DNA of 64,000 nucleotides, from assembly GCF_021864535.1 (NCBI RefSeq), contig NZ_JAKJIC010000003.1, positions 1 to 64,000 on the forward strand. Reading direction: 5' to 3'. This DNA comes from Oryzibacter oryziterrae (GTDB lineage: Bacteria > Pseudomonadota > Alphaproteobacteria > Rhizobiales > Pleomorphomonadaceae). Both the position numbers and the translations under genes were made by a program. Under the pieces are notes generated by a model that was given only the letters and a program-made list of their open reading frames with translations, did not search any database and was not told the DNA's origin. Positions 1-11,161 of the stretch are shown here, in pieces; positions within the stretch are counted from its first letter, which is position 1, and each line of letters opens with the position of its first letter.

Positions 1-682
1 TGGCGAGGATGTTGGCGACGATCAGGTCGAAGGGCGCCGCCTTCAAGTCCGCATGCTCGAAACCTTCCGCGACGATGGCGTCGATCAGGCCCTTGACGCC
101 GTTGATCTCGGCATTCTCGGCGGCGATCTCCACGGCGATCGGGTCGTTGTCGGAGGCCAGCACCACACGGCCCGTCTTCTTGGCGACGGCGATGGCCAGC
201 ACGCCGGAGCCGGAGCCCAGGTCCAGCACGCGCTTGAAGCTCATCGTCCCCAGGAGTTCCGACAGGGCTTCGAGACAGCCCCAGGTGGTCGGGTGATGGC
301 CGGTGCCGAAGGCCTGGTTGGCTTCGATCTGCAGGCCGATCAGCTTGGGATCGACATTGTCCTTGTCATGGGCGCCGAAGACCACGAAGTCTCCGGCGAC
401 GACCGGCTTCAGGCCTTCAAGGCTCAGTGCCACCCAGTCCACGTCCTGCGGCACTTCGGTGACGGTCAGCGGCGCGCCGAAGGCGTCCGAGCCGAGGCAA
501 TCGCGCACGCGCGCTTCCAGGGCTTCAGCGCTCTCGGCAAAGAACCAGCCGTCGATCGCCCAGGCGCCGTCATGCTCGAACCAGGATACGGGGCCTTCTT
601 CCTCGAAGGCGGCCTCCATGAGGGTGGCGATGCGTTCGGCTTCTTCCTGATCGGCGAGGATGCGGACCTGATATTGCTGCAT
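1..682 (-). CDS. prmA: Ribosomal protein L11 methyltransferase, 3' end cut by window edge
   Basis: PrmA trimethylates ribosomal protein L11 in the cytoplasm using S-adenosylmethionine. Reading the minus strand from ATG at 682, the protein begins MQQYQVRILADQEEAER. It runs through an N-terminal substrate domain to the hallmark AFGTGHHPTT segment, then the SAM-binding glycine motif DLGSGSGVLAIA, then APFDLIVANILA, where the window ends. These motifs and their order are typical of PrmA. About the last 60-70 residues lie outside the window, so the gene is truncated only by the window. It is the leftmost gene of a conserved chromosomal block and nothing about it suggests mobility. No strong Shine-Dalgarno precedes the ATG, but the homologous N-terminus begins here. 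Confidence 0.9.
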   Translation of the reverse strand, partial: MQQYQVRILADQEEAERIATLMEAAFEEEGPVSWFEHDGAWAIDGWFFAESAEALEARVRDCLGSDAFGAPLTVTEVPQDVDWVALSLEGLKPVVAGDFVVFGAHDKDNVDPKLIGLQIEANQAFGTGHHPTTWGCLEALSELLGTMSFKRVLDLGSGSGVLAIAVAKKTGRVVLASDNDPIAVEIAAENAEINGVKGLIDAIVAEGFEHADLKAAPFDLIVANILA

Positions 683-852
683 GACGGTTTCCGGCTAAGC
701 AGAGTTTCCCATGAGTGGTTACCGGTTCTGGGACAAAAACTCTGCTGAAACAAAAGGTTTTAAGCTGGCATTCGCTGGCTTGTCAGCGATTGCCTACTTA
801 AGGCTGAGTTGCCCGGACCAATAGGACCCGGGCGCCGCATTGTCCAGTAGCC

Positions 853-1338
853 TTACAATCCGGGCTTTGCCTTGAGGATCTCGTCGGCGAGATAGTCGCC
901 GGCGTGCTGCCAGGCATCCGCCGTGTCACCGCGGAACTGCAGGTCGCGATAGAAGATGCGCGTGGTGCCGTCCGACTTGAAGATGCCGACCCACATGTGG
1001 CTGATCAGCGTCGAGGTCTTCAGCACGGTGGCCACCATGATCAGGTTGCCGCCGGTCTGCTTCACCCATTTGCCATAGCACTTGGCGCTCCAGTCCTCGC
1101 AATTGGCGCGCGCCACCACTTTCGTATCGTAGAGGCCGGACTTGGACAGGGCTCCCGACACTTGCGTGGCCAGCGCCTTGAGGCGCGGCCCATGGCCACC
1201 TGCTGTCGACGCCGGCTCGCCGGAGGTATCGGCATAGGTGATCTCGGCAATCGCCATCAGCGGCTTGGCCGCAGCGGGCAGGGCGGAGGCAATCAGGCAG
1301 GAAAGCGCAAAGGCGCTCGCACGAAGAAATGGACGCAT
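853..1338 (-). CDS. Secreted protein of the DUF3280 type
   Basis: A small exported protein of unknown function. From ATG at 1338 the first 24 or so residues (MRPFLRASAFALSCLIASALPAAA) form a classical Sec signal peptide, so I prefer this start to the upstream ATG at 1428, which would bury the signal. The mature part has the features I associate with DUF3280: an early DTSGE segment, a Cys-containing middle (two Cys, NCEDWSAKC), and a C-terminal RGDTADAWQHAGDYL stretch. It is about 161 residues, within the usual size. The neighbours are prmA on the same strand and an intergenic repeat upstream; no operon partner is evident. The family assignment is from memory of the motif pattern and is less certain than the secretion call. 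Confidence 0.65.
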   Translation of the reverse strand: MRPFLRASAFALSCLIASALPAAAKPLMAIAEITYADTSGEPASTAGGHGPRLKALATQVSGALSKSGLYDTKVVARANCEDWSAKCYGKWVKQTGGNLIMVATVLKTSTLISHMWVGIFKSDGTTRIFYRDLQFRGDTADAWQHAGDYLADEILKAKPGL

Positions 1339-1497
1339 GGAACCGGCCTCGAATCTGGATCTCGGCCAGCAATCTAGCACAGCCGCCGCCGAACACACGC
1401 GCGGCAACAGGTCCCCGTGCACTTGCAATCCGTCGCAACTTTGAGAAGATCAACCGATTTCAGGTGGAAGCAGAATGACGCCGCGACCGGAGGCGTC

Positions 1498-1520
1498 GCC
1501 GGGGAAGTGGCTTCCCCGGC
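1498..1520. repeat. Perfect 10-bp stem hairpin
   Basis: The sequence GCCGGGGAAG, a 3-nt loop, and its exact complement form a very stable hairpin. A second short GACGCC/GGCGTC inverted repeat lies just to the left (about 1477-1497). No T-run follows on either strand, so it is not a textbook terminator. It sits in the 537-bp gap between the DUF3280-like gene and uvrD, next to the larger inverted repeat at 1546-1687. No coding signal is visible in that gap. Confidence 0.6.
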
Positions 1521-1545
1521 TGGAAACAGGCACAGCCTCGCCTTT

Positions 1546-1687
1546 GAGCCTGTCGCGAAATACGCTGGCGTGCGGCAGATGGCGATGATTTCGAGGACCG
1601 GAGCGGAGCGAACTCAAAGTTCGTGAGCACCGGAAGCGCAGGGATCGAAGCCAGATGGCCACGCCAGTAGTATTTCGCGACAGGCTC
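1546..1687. repeat. 142-bp inverted-repeat element, MITE-like
   Basis: An 18-bp perfect inverted repeat (GAGCCTGTCGCGAAATAC at 1546-1563 against its complement at 1670-1687) continues inward, after a small bulge, with an 8-bp arm (CTGGCGTG at 1565-1572 against 1660-1667). The centre has smaller palindromic pieces, including AACT...AGTT. The whole would fold into a long cruciform or stem-loop. It has no coding capacity and lies between divergent functions (DUF3280-like gene and uvrD). The layout is that of a non-autonomous miniature inverted-repeat element or a compound extragenic palindrome. I see no other copy in this window and no clear target-site duplication. Confidence 0.65.
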
Positions 1688-1875
1688 TGATGTCACGGAG
1701 GTGATGCGATGCGGTTAACGCCGTGGAGCTTCACGCTTACCTTGAGGAAGACCCGGACGGGCTGGTCGATAGCCGTCCGGATCGAGCTCAAGAGATAAGC
1801 AAAACGTCGGGCGGAGCGCCAACTCCGCCCGACACTCCGAATATAGCGCGTTCCCGCGGAAATTTCAAAAGCTCG

Positions 1876-4284
1876 TCACGCCTTTTCGAGGAAGCTGTCG
1901 ACCACGCGCTTCTGGCCGGCCTTGTCGAAGTCGACGGTAATCTTGTTGCCGTCCACCAACGCCACATTGCCCGGCCCGAACTTCACGTGAAAGACCCGAT
2001 CGCCCTTGTCGAACTTGGCGCTGCCCGAAACCACCGACTTGGCGATCAGTTCGCCCTCGATCAGTTTCGCGCCGCGGCCATAGCTCGCCTGTTTGGGGGA
2101 GGCGAAGCCGCCACCGCTGCTGCGCGGGGCCGACTGCGCGGCCTTCTGCGCCCGCTGCCAGCCAGGCGTCTCGTATTTGCTCTGGAAGCGTTCCACAGAA
2201 TCAAAGCGCGATTGCCCATAGGGATTGGAGCGGCCGAAGGAACTGCCATAGGCGCTGCCGCTCTCCTTGATCTCCACATGCGCGGTCGGCAGCTCGTCGA
2301 GGAAGCGCGAGGGGATCGACGACTGCCAGGAGCCGTGGATGCGGCGATTGGAGGTGAACCAGATCAGGCAATGCCGCTTGGCGCGCGTCAGGCCCACATA
2401 GGCGAGCCGCCGCTCTTCCTCGAGGCCGGAGCGGCCGCCCTCGTCCAGCGCGCGCTGGTGCGGGAACAGGCCTTCCTCCCAGCCCGGCAGGAACACGGTG
2501 TCGAACTCCAGGCCCTTGGCCGAATGCAGCGTCATGATCGACACCGCTTCCTGCTCTTCGCCGCTGTCGCGGTCCATCACCAGCGAGATGTGCTCGAGAA
2601 AGCCTTCCATGCTCTCGAACTCGTCCATGGAGCGGATGAGTTCCTTGAGGTTCTCGAGCCGCCCCGGTGCCTCTGCCGAACGGTCGTTCTGCCACATGGC
2701 GGTGTAGCCGCTCTCGTCGAGGATCAGCTCGCCGAGTTCGGTATGCTTCATCGCGTGCAACTGGTCGCGCCAGCGGTCGACCTGCGCCAGGAAATCGGTG
2801 AGCGCCAGGCGCGTCTTGCCCTTGAACTCTTCGGTGGCCACCAGCTGACGTGTCGCCTCGGTCAGCGGTACGCCCTCCCGGCGGGCGTAATCGTGCAGCG
2901 TGCGCACCGAGGTGTCGCCGATGCCGCGACGCGGGGTGTTGACGATGCGCTCGAAGGCGAGATCGTCGCCCGGCTGCATGACGATGCGGAAATAGGCCAG
3001 CGCGTCGCGGATTTCCGCCCGCTCATAGAAGCGCGGGCCGCCGATGACGCGATAGGGCACGCCCGAGGTGATGAAGCGGTCTTCGAACTCGCGCATCTGG
3101 AAGGACGCGCGCACCAGGATGGCGATCTCGTTGAGATTGGTGCCACGCCGCTGAAAGCGCTCGATCTCATCGCCGATCGAGCGCGCCTCTTCCTCCGAGT
3201 CCCAGGCCGAGGCGACCTGCACCTTGGCCTCTTCCTCGTCGGGCACCAGATCGGTGAACAGCGTCTTGCCGAGCCGCGCCTCGTTGTGGGCGATCAGATG
3301 CGACGCCGCGCCCAGGATATGGCTGGTGGAGCGATAGTTGCGCTCGAGCCGGATCACCTTGGCGCCCGGGAAGTCGCGTTCATAACGCAGGATGTTGTCC
3401 ACCTCGGCACCGCGCCAGCCGTAGATCGACTGGTCGTCGTCGCCGACGCAGCAGATGTTGTGCGAGCCCTGGGCCAGCAAGCGCAGCCACATATACTGCA
3501 CCACGTTGGTGTCCTGATATTCGTCGACAAGGATGAACTTGAAGCGGCGGTGATAGTCGGCCAGCACATCCGGATTCTGCTTGAGCAGCGTCACCGCTTC
3601 CAGCAGCAGGTCGCCGAAGTCGACCGCGTTCAGCACCTTGAGGCGCGCCTGATAGTCGGCATAGAGCTGCCGGCCGCGGCCGTTGACATAGGCACGGGCT
3701 TCGCCTTCCGGAATGTCGGCCGGCCGCAGGCCCTTGTTCTTCCAGCCGTCGAGCGCGCCGGCGAACTGGCGGGCCGGCCAGCGCTTCTCGTCGATGCCGT
3801 CGGCCTGGATCAGCTGCTTGATCAGGCGGATCTGGTCGTCGGTGTCGAGGATGGTGAAGTTGCTCTTGAGGCCGACGAGTTCCGCATGCTTGCGCAGCAT
3901 GCGCACGCCGATGGAGTGGAAGGTGCCAAGCCAGGGCATGCCCTCGACGGCGCCGCCGACCAGTTGGCCGATACGATCCTTCATCTCGCGGGCGGCCTTG
4001 TTGGTGAAGGTCACCGCCAGGATTTCCGAGGGGAAGGCGCGCCGGGTCGCGAGGATATGGGCGATGCGCGTGGTCAGCACGCGCGTCTTGCCGGTGCCGG
4101 CACCGGCCAGCACGAGCACCGGGCCGTCGAGGCTCTCAACCGCTTCCCGCTGCTCGGGATTCATCCTCGCAAGATAGTCCGCGCCCCCTTGGCGCGCCGC
4201 CATGGCGCGGGCTGCAATGCCTTCGGACGGCGGGGCTTGAAAACTCGACACGGCGTTCTTCCACTGATTCTCTGAAGTCGTCAT
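1876..4284 (-). CDS. uvrD: ATP-dependent DNA helicase UvrD/PcrA
   Basis: A superfamily 1A 3'-5' DNA helicase acting in nucleotide-excision and mismatch repair and in clearing replication and transcription obstacles. From ATG at 4284 the protein is 802 residues. It shows Walker A (GAGTGKT, about residue 61), the motif II helicase box VDEYQDTN, motif III DDDQSIYGWRGA, motif IV ERNYRS, the late TLHSAKGLEFD and VGLTRAKR motifs, and a C-terminal small beta domain (DRVFHVKFGPGNV...), as in PcrA/UvrD. An ATG 63 codons upstream is in frame, but the extra N-terminus is not like the family, so I use 4284. It is a single gene, with about 430 bp of non-coding sequence separating it from the divergent chemotaxis receptor. 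Confidence 0.95.
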   Translation of the reverse strand: MTTSENQWKNAVSSFQAPPSEGIAARAMAARQGGADYLARMNPEQREAVESLDGPVLVLAGAGTGKTRVLTTRIAHILATRRAFPSEILAVTFTNKAAREMKDRIGQLVGGAVEGMPWLGTFHSIGVRMLRKHAELVGLKSNFTILDTDDQIRLIKQLIQADGIDEKRWPARQFAGALDGWKNKGLRPADIPEGEARAYVNGRGRQLYADYQARLKVLNAVDFGDLLLEAVTLLKQNPDVLADYHRRFKFILVDEYQDTNVVQYMWLRLLAQGSHNICCVGDDDQSIYGWRGAEVDNILRYERDFPGAKVIRLERNYRSTSHILGAASHLIAHNEARLGKTLFTDLVPDEEEAKVQVASAWDSEEEARSIGDEIERFQRRGTNLNEIAILVRASFQMREFEDRFITSGVPYRVIGGPRFYERAEIRDALAYFRIVMQPGDDLAFERIVNTPRRGIGDTSVRTLHDYARREGVPLTEATRQLVATEEFKGKTRLALTDFLAQVDRWRDQLHAMKHTELGELILDESGYTAMWQNDRSAEAPGRLENLKELIRSMDEFESMEGFLEHISLVMDRDSGEEQEAVSIMTLHSAKGLEFDTVFLPGWEEGLFPHQRALDEGGRSGLEEERRLAYVGLTRAKRHCLIWFTSNRRIHGSWQSSIPSRFLDELPTAHVEIKESGSAYGSSFGRSNPYGQSRFDSVERFQSKYETPGWQRAQKAAQSAPRSSGGGFASPKQASYGRGAKLIEGELIAKSVVSGSAKFDKGDRVFHVKFGPGNVALVDGNKITVDFDKAGQKRVVDSFLEKA

Positions 4285-4710
4285 TGCAGAACGATATAGC
4301 AACATGCGCGCCTGCGCGATACCGGAGAGGTTGAGGACTTCGTGTGCGCAAGACTGAGCCGGTGCCTGTAGATCAACTGGACGCTCGTCCGTTGCCTTGG
4401 TTGATATCCATAGAGCACGGCCTGTGTCTACCAAGGCGGTCCTGAACATGAACAAGGAAAACACTGCATTCAAGTTGATTGATTCATTCCTTGATATGTT
4501 TCGCGCCGCTCCGAAACATGTTTCATGAGGTCTTGTTTCTATGACCTGATTTTGAACTGTTCAGGTTGTGAAAATATAACTCTTTCTAAATGCTTCCATG
4601 GTCCGATATCGGCGGTGCTGGTGTTGCCACCGGTAATATGGATGGATCCGAGGCCAACTTGACCTTCGAGGCTCAAGTTCACCTCTGTGAGGCGGCTCGG
4701 AGGAGCCAAC
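4285..4710. other. Divergent intergenic region with a 12-bp palindrome
   Basis: This 426-bp gap separates uvrD (leftward) from the chemotaxis receptor (rightward) and must hold both promoters. A perfect 12-bp palindrome GAAACATGTTTC lies at 4513-4524. An imperfect hairpin AGGTC...GACCT follows. The segment around 4480-4600 is more AT-rich than its surroundings. I cannot assign a regulator. No convincing gene is present; the reading frames here are shadows. Confidence 0.45.
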
Positions 4711-6390
4711 ATGAAACTGACAATCAAGACATCCTTGCTGACCCTTCTTTGCGCGTTGGCGGCCATGGTGCTGTTGCAGGGCCTGGTCGCGCTCAAGATG
4801 ACCGGGGACATCAATGCCAATGTTGGCGCCATGGCGACCAAGTGGCTGCCGAGCGTCGAGCAGGCCAACACGCTCAACACGATGATTGCCACGTTCCGCG
4901 CCGCGGAAGGGTCGCACATCATCGCCGCCTCGGCGGCCGATCAGGCCAAGGCCGAGGGCATCATGACCAAGGTCAACAACCAGATCAAGGATGCGCTTGC
5001 CAAGTATCGGCCGCTGGTCACGTCGCCAGACGAGATCAAGCAGCTCGACCTCTTCGAGACCACCTGGGCACAGTATACCGACGCGCACAAGCAACTGCTC
5101 GACCTGTCGCGCAAGAAGCTGAGGGACGCTTCGTCCAAGCTGTTCAGCGTCGACATGCGCCCCCTGTTCGACACGGCCACCAAGACCCTGCTCGACACCA
5201 TCGCCCTGAATGATCAGGGCGCTGCGGCGGCCTATCGCGATTCCATGGCGCTCTATCAGCGTGTCACCATGGCCGGTGTCGGTGCGATTGTCGTCGGCTT
5301 GCTGCTGGCTGTGGGCGGTATCGTCTTTGCCTTCCTGCGCATCGTTCGTCCGCTGTCTCGTCTCACCAATGCCATTCAGGACATCAGCGCCGGCAACTAT
5401 GACCTGTCCGTCTACGGTGCCGCCCGCCATGACGAAGTGGGTGTGATGGCCCGTGCCGTCGATGGCTTCCGCGCCTCGCTGGCTCAGGCCGAGGTCGATC
5501 GTGCCGCGCAGGTGGAGCGCGATGCGGAGATTGCCCGCCGTGCCCGTGAGGAACGCGTGCGCACCGCCGAAGACCTGAACAGCCGCGTCGGCGCGCTGGT
5601 CGAAGCCTTCCTGCGATCGTCGGAGGAAGTGTCCGGCGCTGCCACCCATCTCTCTTCCACCGCCGACGAGACCTCGAAGCAGGCGCAGGCGGTGGCCTAT
5701 GCCGCCGAGACGGCGTCTGAGAATGTGCAGACCGTTGCCGCCTCCGCCGAAGAGCTCGCCGCCTCCGTCCGCGAGATCAACGGCCAGGTGGTGCATTCGG
5801 CAAAGGTCGCGGACACGGCCTTCCAGGAAGCCGAATCCACCAACTCCCGCATCGCCATCCTCGCCAATGCGGCGTCGGCGATCGGCGATGTGGTCAATCT
5901 CATCAAGGGGATTGCCGACCAGACCAACCTTCTGGCGCTCAATGCCACCATCGAGGCGGCACGTGCCGGCGAGATGGGCAAGGGCTTTGCCGTCGTTGCA
6001 CAGGAGGTCAAGCAGCTCGCCTCGCAGACCGCCAAGGCAACCGACGAGATCTCGCACAAGATCGGCGAGATGCAGCAGGCCACCGATGTGGCCGTCGGTT
6101 CGATCACCGAGATCGTGCGCACCATCTCCAACGTCAAGGAAATCGCCTCGGCGATTGCCGGCGCCGTTGAAGAGCAGGGCGCGGCGACCAGCGAGATTGC
6201 TGCCAACACCCAGCGCGCTGCCGAGGGAACCGCCGTCGTCACCGGCAACATCGCCGGTGTCGGTGCCGCTGCCGAAATGACGGGCACGGCGTCCGGCCAG
6301 CTGATGGGCCTCGCCCGCAACCTGTCGCAGCAGGCGCAGGATCTCAAGGAAACCGTCGAAGGCTTCGTGCAGGATCTGCGCGCGGCCTGA
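4711..6390 (+). CDS. Methyl-accepting chemotaxis protein
   Basis: A transmembrane chemoreceptor that signals to CheA/CheW. The start is ATG 4711, preceded by GGAGGAGCC; an in-frame ATG at 4687 lacks such a site. In the 559-residue protein, a first membrane helix (about 8-28) is followed by a periplasmic four-helix-bundle sensor (about 30-185), a second membrane helix (about 187-210), a HAMP domain (about 212-265) and a long cytoplasmic coiled coil. The conserved hairpin tip carries [20 protein letters not shown]. There is no C-terminal NWETF-like CheR/CheB-docking pentapeptide; the protein ends VQDLRAA. No che genes are adjacent, so it is an orphan receptor. The ligand cannot be inferred. Confidence 0.92.
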   Translation: MKLTIKTSLLTLLCALAAMVLLQGLVALKMTGDINANVGAMATKWLPSVEQANTLNTMIATFRAAEGSHIIAASAADQAKAEGIMTKVNNQIKDALAKYRPLVTSPDEIKQLDLFETTWAQYTDAHKQLLDLSRKKLRDASSKLFSVDMRPLFDTATKTLLDTIALNDQGAAAAYRDSMALYQRVTMAGVGAIVVGLLLAVGGIVFAFLRIVRPLSRLTNAIQDISAGNYDLSVYGAARHDEVGVMARAVDGFRASLAQAEVDRAAQVERDAEIARRAREERVRTAEDLNSRVGALVEAFLRSSEEVSGAATHLSSTADETSKQAQAVAYAAETASENVQTVAASAEELAASVREINGQVVHSAKVADTAFQEAESTNSRIAILANAASAIGDVVNLIKGIADQTNLLALNATIEAARAGEMGKGFAVVAQEVKQLASQTAKATDEISHKIGEMQQATDVAVGSITEIVRTISNVKEIASAIAGAVEEQGAATSEIAANTQRAAEGTAVVTGNIAGVGAAAEMTGTASGQLMGLARNLSQQAQDLKETVEGFVQDLRAA

Positions 6391-6411
6391 GTGCTGCCTT
6401 TCCACCCTTGC

Positions 6412-6445
6412 CGATGCCGGTGTCCTCAGCGAGGCGCCGGCATCG
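6412..6445. terminator. Bidirectional hairpin between convergent genes
   Basis: A perfect 9-bp inverted repeat (CGATGCCGG at 6412-6420 and its complement at 6437-6445, 16-nt loop) is followed on the plus strand by CTATTTTG. It lies between the chemotaxis receptor and the convergent thioesterase, and its right arm is inside the last codons of the thioesterase. The T-run is short, so termination is plausible rather than certain. Confidence 0.5.
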
Positions 6446-6890
6446 CTATTTTGCGGCCCGCGTGAAAGGGCAGCGGCTCGTCCGCCGTCCGGCGCATCGC
6501 CTGCTCGATGAGGCCGCTTTCCTCGGGTGTCATCGCCTCCACCTTGCGCGTGGCAAGGCTCACCGACACCAGCATCTGTTCCGAGGTGGCGTTGAGCGTG
6601 CCGTCGATGGCGTCGCGCATTTCCATGAACACATGCACCCGCTTGGCATCCAGCGCGAGAATGCGGGTGGAGAAGGCAAGCTGTCGGTCGGCTGCCACTT
6701 CCGCCAGATAGCGCATATGGCTCTCGACCACGAAAAACGTATGCCCGCCCGCCGCTCGATGCGCTGCGCCAAGGCCGATATCTTCGAAGGCGTCGTCCAG
6801 CGCCCGATCGAACAGCACGCCGTAATAGCCGACATTGAGGTGGCCGTTATAGTCGATCCAGCTGGGGTCGATGGTGTGAAGCTTGGGCAT
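6426..6890 (-). CDS. Hot-dog fold acyl-CoA thioesterase
   Basis: A cytoplasmic thioesterase of the 4-hydroxybenzoyl-CoA thioesterase-like hot-dog superfamily. The N-terminal segment DPSWIDYNGHLNVGYY matches the family's D-x-x-GH-x-N signature, where the Asp/His-Asn region forms the active site on the long helix. FDRALDDAFEDIGLG follows as the hot-dog helix. From ATG 6890 it has 154 residues, the normal size. An ATG at 6950 would add 20 residues with no family resemblance; neither start has a strong Shine-Dalgarno. The HxxF-VVESHMRYLAEV stretch resembles thioesterases linked to carnitine or betaine metabolism, but no such genes are adjacent, so I do not assign a substrate. Convergent with the chemoreceptor. 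Confidence 0.75.
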   Translation of the reverse strand: MPKLHTIDPSWIDYNGHLNVGYYGVLFDRALDDAFEDIGLGAAHRAAGGHTFFVVESHMRYLAEVAADRQLAFSTRILALDAKRVHVFMEMRDAIDGTLNATSEQMLVSVSLATRKVEAMTPEESGLIEQAMRRTADEPLPFHAGRKIAMPAPR

Positions 6891-7144
6891 TGCGGGGAGG
6901 GTTCCGTGAGGTGGCGGGACTTTGAACGTCTGGAACTTTGTTTCATGCAAGGCGTGTCGAACGGCGTTGTCGCTCTGCCGACTTCAAGCGAGCCTACTGG
7001 ACAGTTCGCCTCCGGTTCAACGGGCACTTTGGCCCAAGTGATTTACCTGCAATCACAAAAAGCGATGGCACCAAGCAACACTTTGCATTGGAGGCCGGTC
7101 TTTGCTCATGCGATCGTCTGGAGACACGCCAAGGAGGTGAGGAC

Positions 7145-7768
7145 ATGCCCGATTTCGTACTTCATTGTTTTGGGGAAAGCGGCAACAGCTACAAGGCAGC
7201 CCTGATGCTTGAGCTGTGTGGCGTGGACTGGGAGCCGAAATTCGTCCCCTATTTCGCTGGCGCCACCCAGACCGGAGAATGGCGCGCCAGTCTCAACGAA
7301 ATGGGCGAGGCGCCGGTGCTTGAGCATGACGGCCAGACGCTCAGCCAGTCCGGCGTCATCCTGGATTATCTGGCCGAAGTCACCGGCAAGTTCGGTCCGG
7401 CCTCGGCGCAGGAGCGCCGCGAGATCCTGCGCTGGACGCTGTTCGACAATCACAAGTTCACCAGCTACTACGCGACCCTGCGCTTCCTCTACGGATTGAA
7501 GAACACGGGCGAAACCGAGCTGACGACCTGGCTGCGGGGACGCGCACGGGCTGCCTATGCTGTCGTGGACAAGCATCTGGCTGAGGACAAGTGGCTCGTC
7601 GGCGGGCGTCCGACCATCGCGGACTTCTCGCTGGCCGGCTATGCCTATTACACCGAGCCGAGCGGCATGGACCGCGCCGCCGAGTTTCCCCATTGGGATG
7701 CCTGGACCAGGAGGCTGGCAGACCTTCCCGGCTGGAAGGGACCGTGGGACCTCATGCCGGTGAAGTGA
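7145..7768 (+). CDS. Glutathione S-transferase family protein
   Basis: A soluble GST conjugating or reducing substrates with glutathione. The start is ATG 7145, set by a strong AAGGAGGTGA six bases upstream; longer in-frame extensions lack this. The 207-residue protein has an N-terminal thioredoxin-like domain with LNEMGEAPVLEHDG followed by LSQSGVILDYLAE (the cis-Pro and the QS glutathione-contact motif), then an all-helical C-terminal domain with WLVGGRPTIADFSLAGY, the GST C-terminal folding motif (N-capping box, T-x-x-D). It is a single gene between divergent thioesterase and convergent ligA. The class cannot be fixed, but the short catalytic end FGESGNSYK suggests a Ser-type GST, common in alphaproteobacteria. 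Confidence 0.88.
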   Translation: MPDFVLHCFGESGNSYKAALMLELCGVDWEPKFVPYFAGATQTGEWRASLNEMGEAPVLEHDGQTLSQSGVILDYLAEVTGKFGPASAQERREILRWTLFDNHKFTSYYATLRFLYGLKNTGETELTTWLRGRARAAYAVVDKHLAEDKWLVGGRPTIADFSLAGYAYYTEPSGMDRAAEFPHWDAWTRRLADLPGWKGPWDLMPVK

Positions 7769-7866
7769 CCTGAAGCCTCGCCTCCGCCGGCGGGCGGCCC
7801 TTCGCCGTCCTTCGGTCGATCATCCAGCGCAGAGCGGCATGCCGCCGAGCAGCGCGCTGACGCCCC

Positions 7867-10089
<2,223 letters not shown>

Positions 10090-10138
10090 TCAATCCTCTG
10101 AAGATGTCATCTGCTGGCAGCAGCGCTGCGAGCGGGCG

Positions 10139-11023
10139 CTATTGCAGGCGGTCGATGATGATCCCGTCGTCGGTCAGGCGCTTCAACACGCCACCGGCGC
10201 CGATCACCTGCTTGTAGCCCAGCGAGACGAACTGGGTGCCCTCGCCATCGAGGAGCCGGCGGATATAGTCCTCGTAGCGGGCGTTCTGGTCGAGAACGAT
10301 CTGCTTGTAGAGCGGCAGGTTCCAGTTGAGCGAGTTGCGCGCGGCCTTGGCCATCAGGGTCAGGTCGCCGCGAATCCAGGCGTCGAAGGCTTCCTGCTGC
10401 TGGCTGGCGAAGTTGGGCTGCGCGTCGGCGGTCTCGAACAGCATCAGCAGTTGATACTCGCTCGACTGCTCGGCGAGGCCGGACCAGAGATAGTTCACCT
10501 GATTGAAGTAATGCACCTTCTTGGACCGCTTCTGCGTCCAGTTCAGGATCCTGGCGTCGACGGCATCCGGTCCCTGGCCGGATCGTGCGATGAAGTCCAT
10601 CTGGATCATGGTCGCCAGCGCCCAGGGCGGCAAGTCGTCCATGGCGTCGTGTGGCAGGCTCGACGCGCGCACAGCGCCCTCGATCTTCGCGAACTGGTCG
10701 CCGTCGATCAGGGTGCTTGTCGCCTCCACCGAATTGCTTGAGCCGACCTTCTTGACCTCCGCATACAGGGCAGCCGGAGCCAGGAGCGGGTGCTCGAACC
10801 AGATTTCGTCGCTGTCCTCGAAGGCCTTGGTGATCTTGTCGGTGGCCCAGTTGGTCTCGGGCGGCACGCTGTCCACATTGGCAAAGAGGTAGACCTTTGT
10901 CCCTCCGCGACTGATCAGCCACAGGGCCGGCTGGGCAAATGACGGCAAGGCCATCGGCCATTGCCACAGGGCCAGGGTCAATAAAATGAAAAAAATTCGG
11001 AGGATTTTGTGCCGAAAATACAT
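10139..11023 (-). CDS. TraB/GumN family protein, likely inactive paralogue
   Basis: An exported protein of the TraB/GumN (TIKI-like) family. The N-terminus is an uncleaved anchor or signal peptide (MYFRHKILRIFFILLTLALWQ). The fold-defining stretch LWLISRGGTKVYLFANVDSVPPETNWATDK aligns with the downstream paralogue's LFGSMHMVPPRTDWMTDK, but the conserved G-x-x-H is replaced by A-N-V-D. The C-terminal G-A-A-H-L of the family is likewise replaced by G-Y-K-Q-V. Both histidines thought to bind metal in the family are therefore missing, which suggests a structural or regulatory role. It is 294 residues and on the same strand as the second copy (11162-12055), 138 bp downstream of it, so a tandem duplication is likely. 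The last residues of both proteins are almost the same pattern (I-x-R-L/V-Q). Confidence 0.8.
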   Translation of the reverse strand: MYFRHKILRIFFILLTLALWQWPMALPSFAQPALWLISRGGTKVYLFANVDSVPPETNWATDKITKAFEDSDEIWFEHPLLAPAALYAEVKKVGSSNSVEATSTLIDGDQFAKIEGAVRASSLPHDAMDDLPPWALATMIQMDFIARSGQGPDAVDARILNWTQKRSKKVHYFNQVNYLWSGLAEQSSEYQLLMLFETADAQPNFASQQQEAFDAWIRGDLTLMAKAARNSLNWNLPLYKQIVLDQNARYEDYIRRLLDGEGTQFVSLGYKQVIGAGGVLKRLTDDGIIIDRLQ

Positions 11024-11161
11024 ATGTATTCCCGAATTTGATCTGACTAAACTTCCAGATCATCTCAGGAATATGCTACCGATTGGTGTATTTCCTGCAA
11101 GTTTCGGCATGTGCCTTCGTCATTCTCGGTAGCCAGACGCACGCTGCAATGGCGCTCGTTT

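Noticed and set aside
53-748. Long plus-strand reading frame opposite prmA
   Set aside because: It is the antisense shadow of prmA, whose motifs (AFGTGHHPTT, DLGSGSG) are clear on the minus strand.
1723-4275. 850-codon plus-strand reading frame opposite uvrD
   Set aside because: A high-GC shadow frame; the minus strand encodes all helicase motifs of UvrD.
4561-6405. 614-codon minus-strand frame across the chemoreceptor
   Set aside because: His/Gly/Arg-rich composition with no domain; shadow of the chemotaxis receptor gene.
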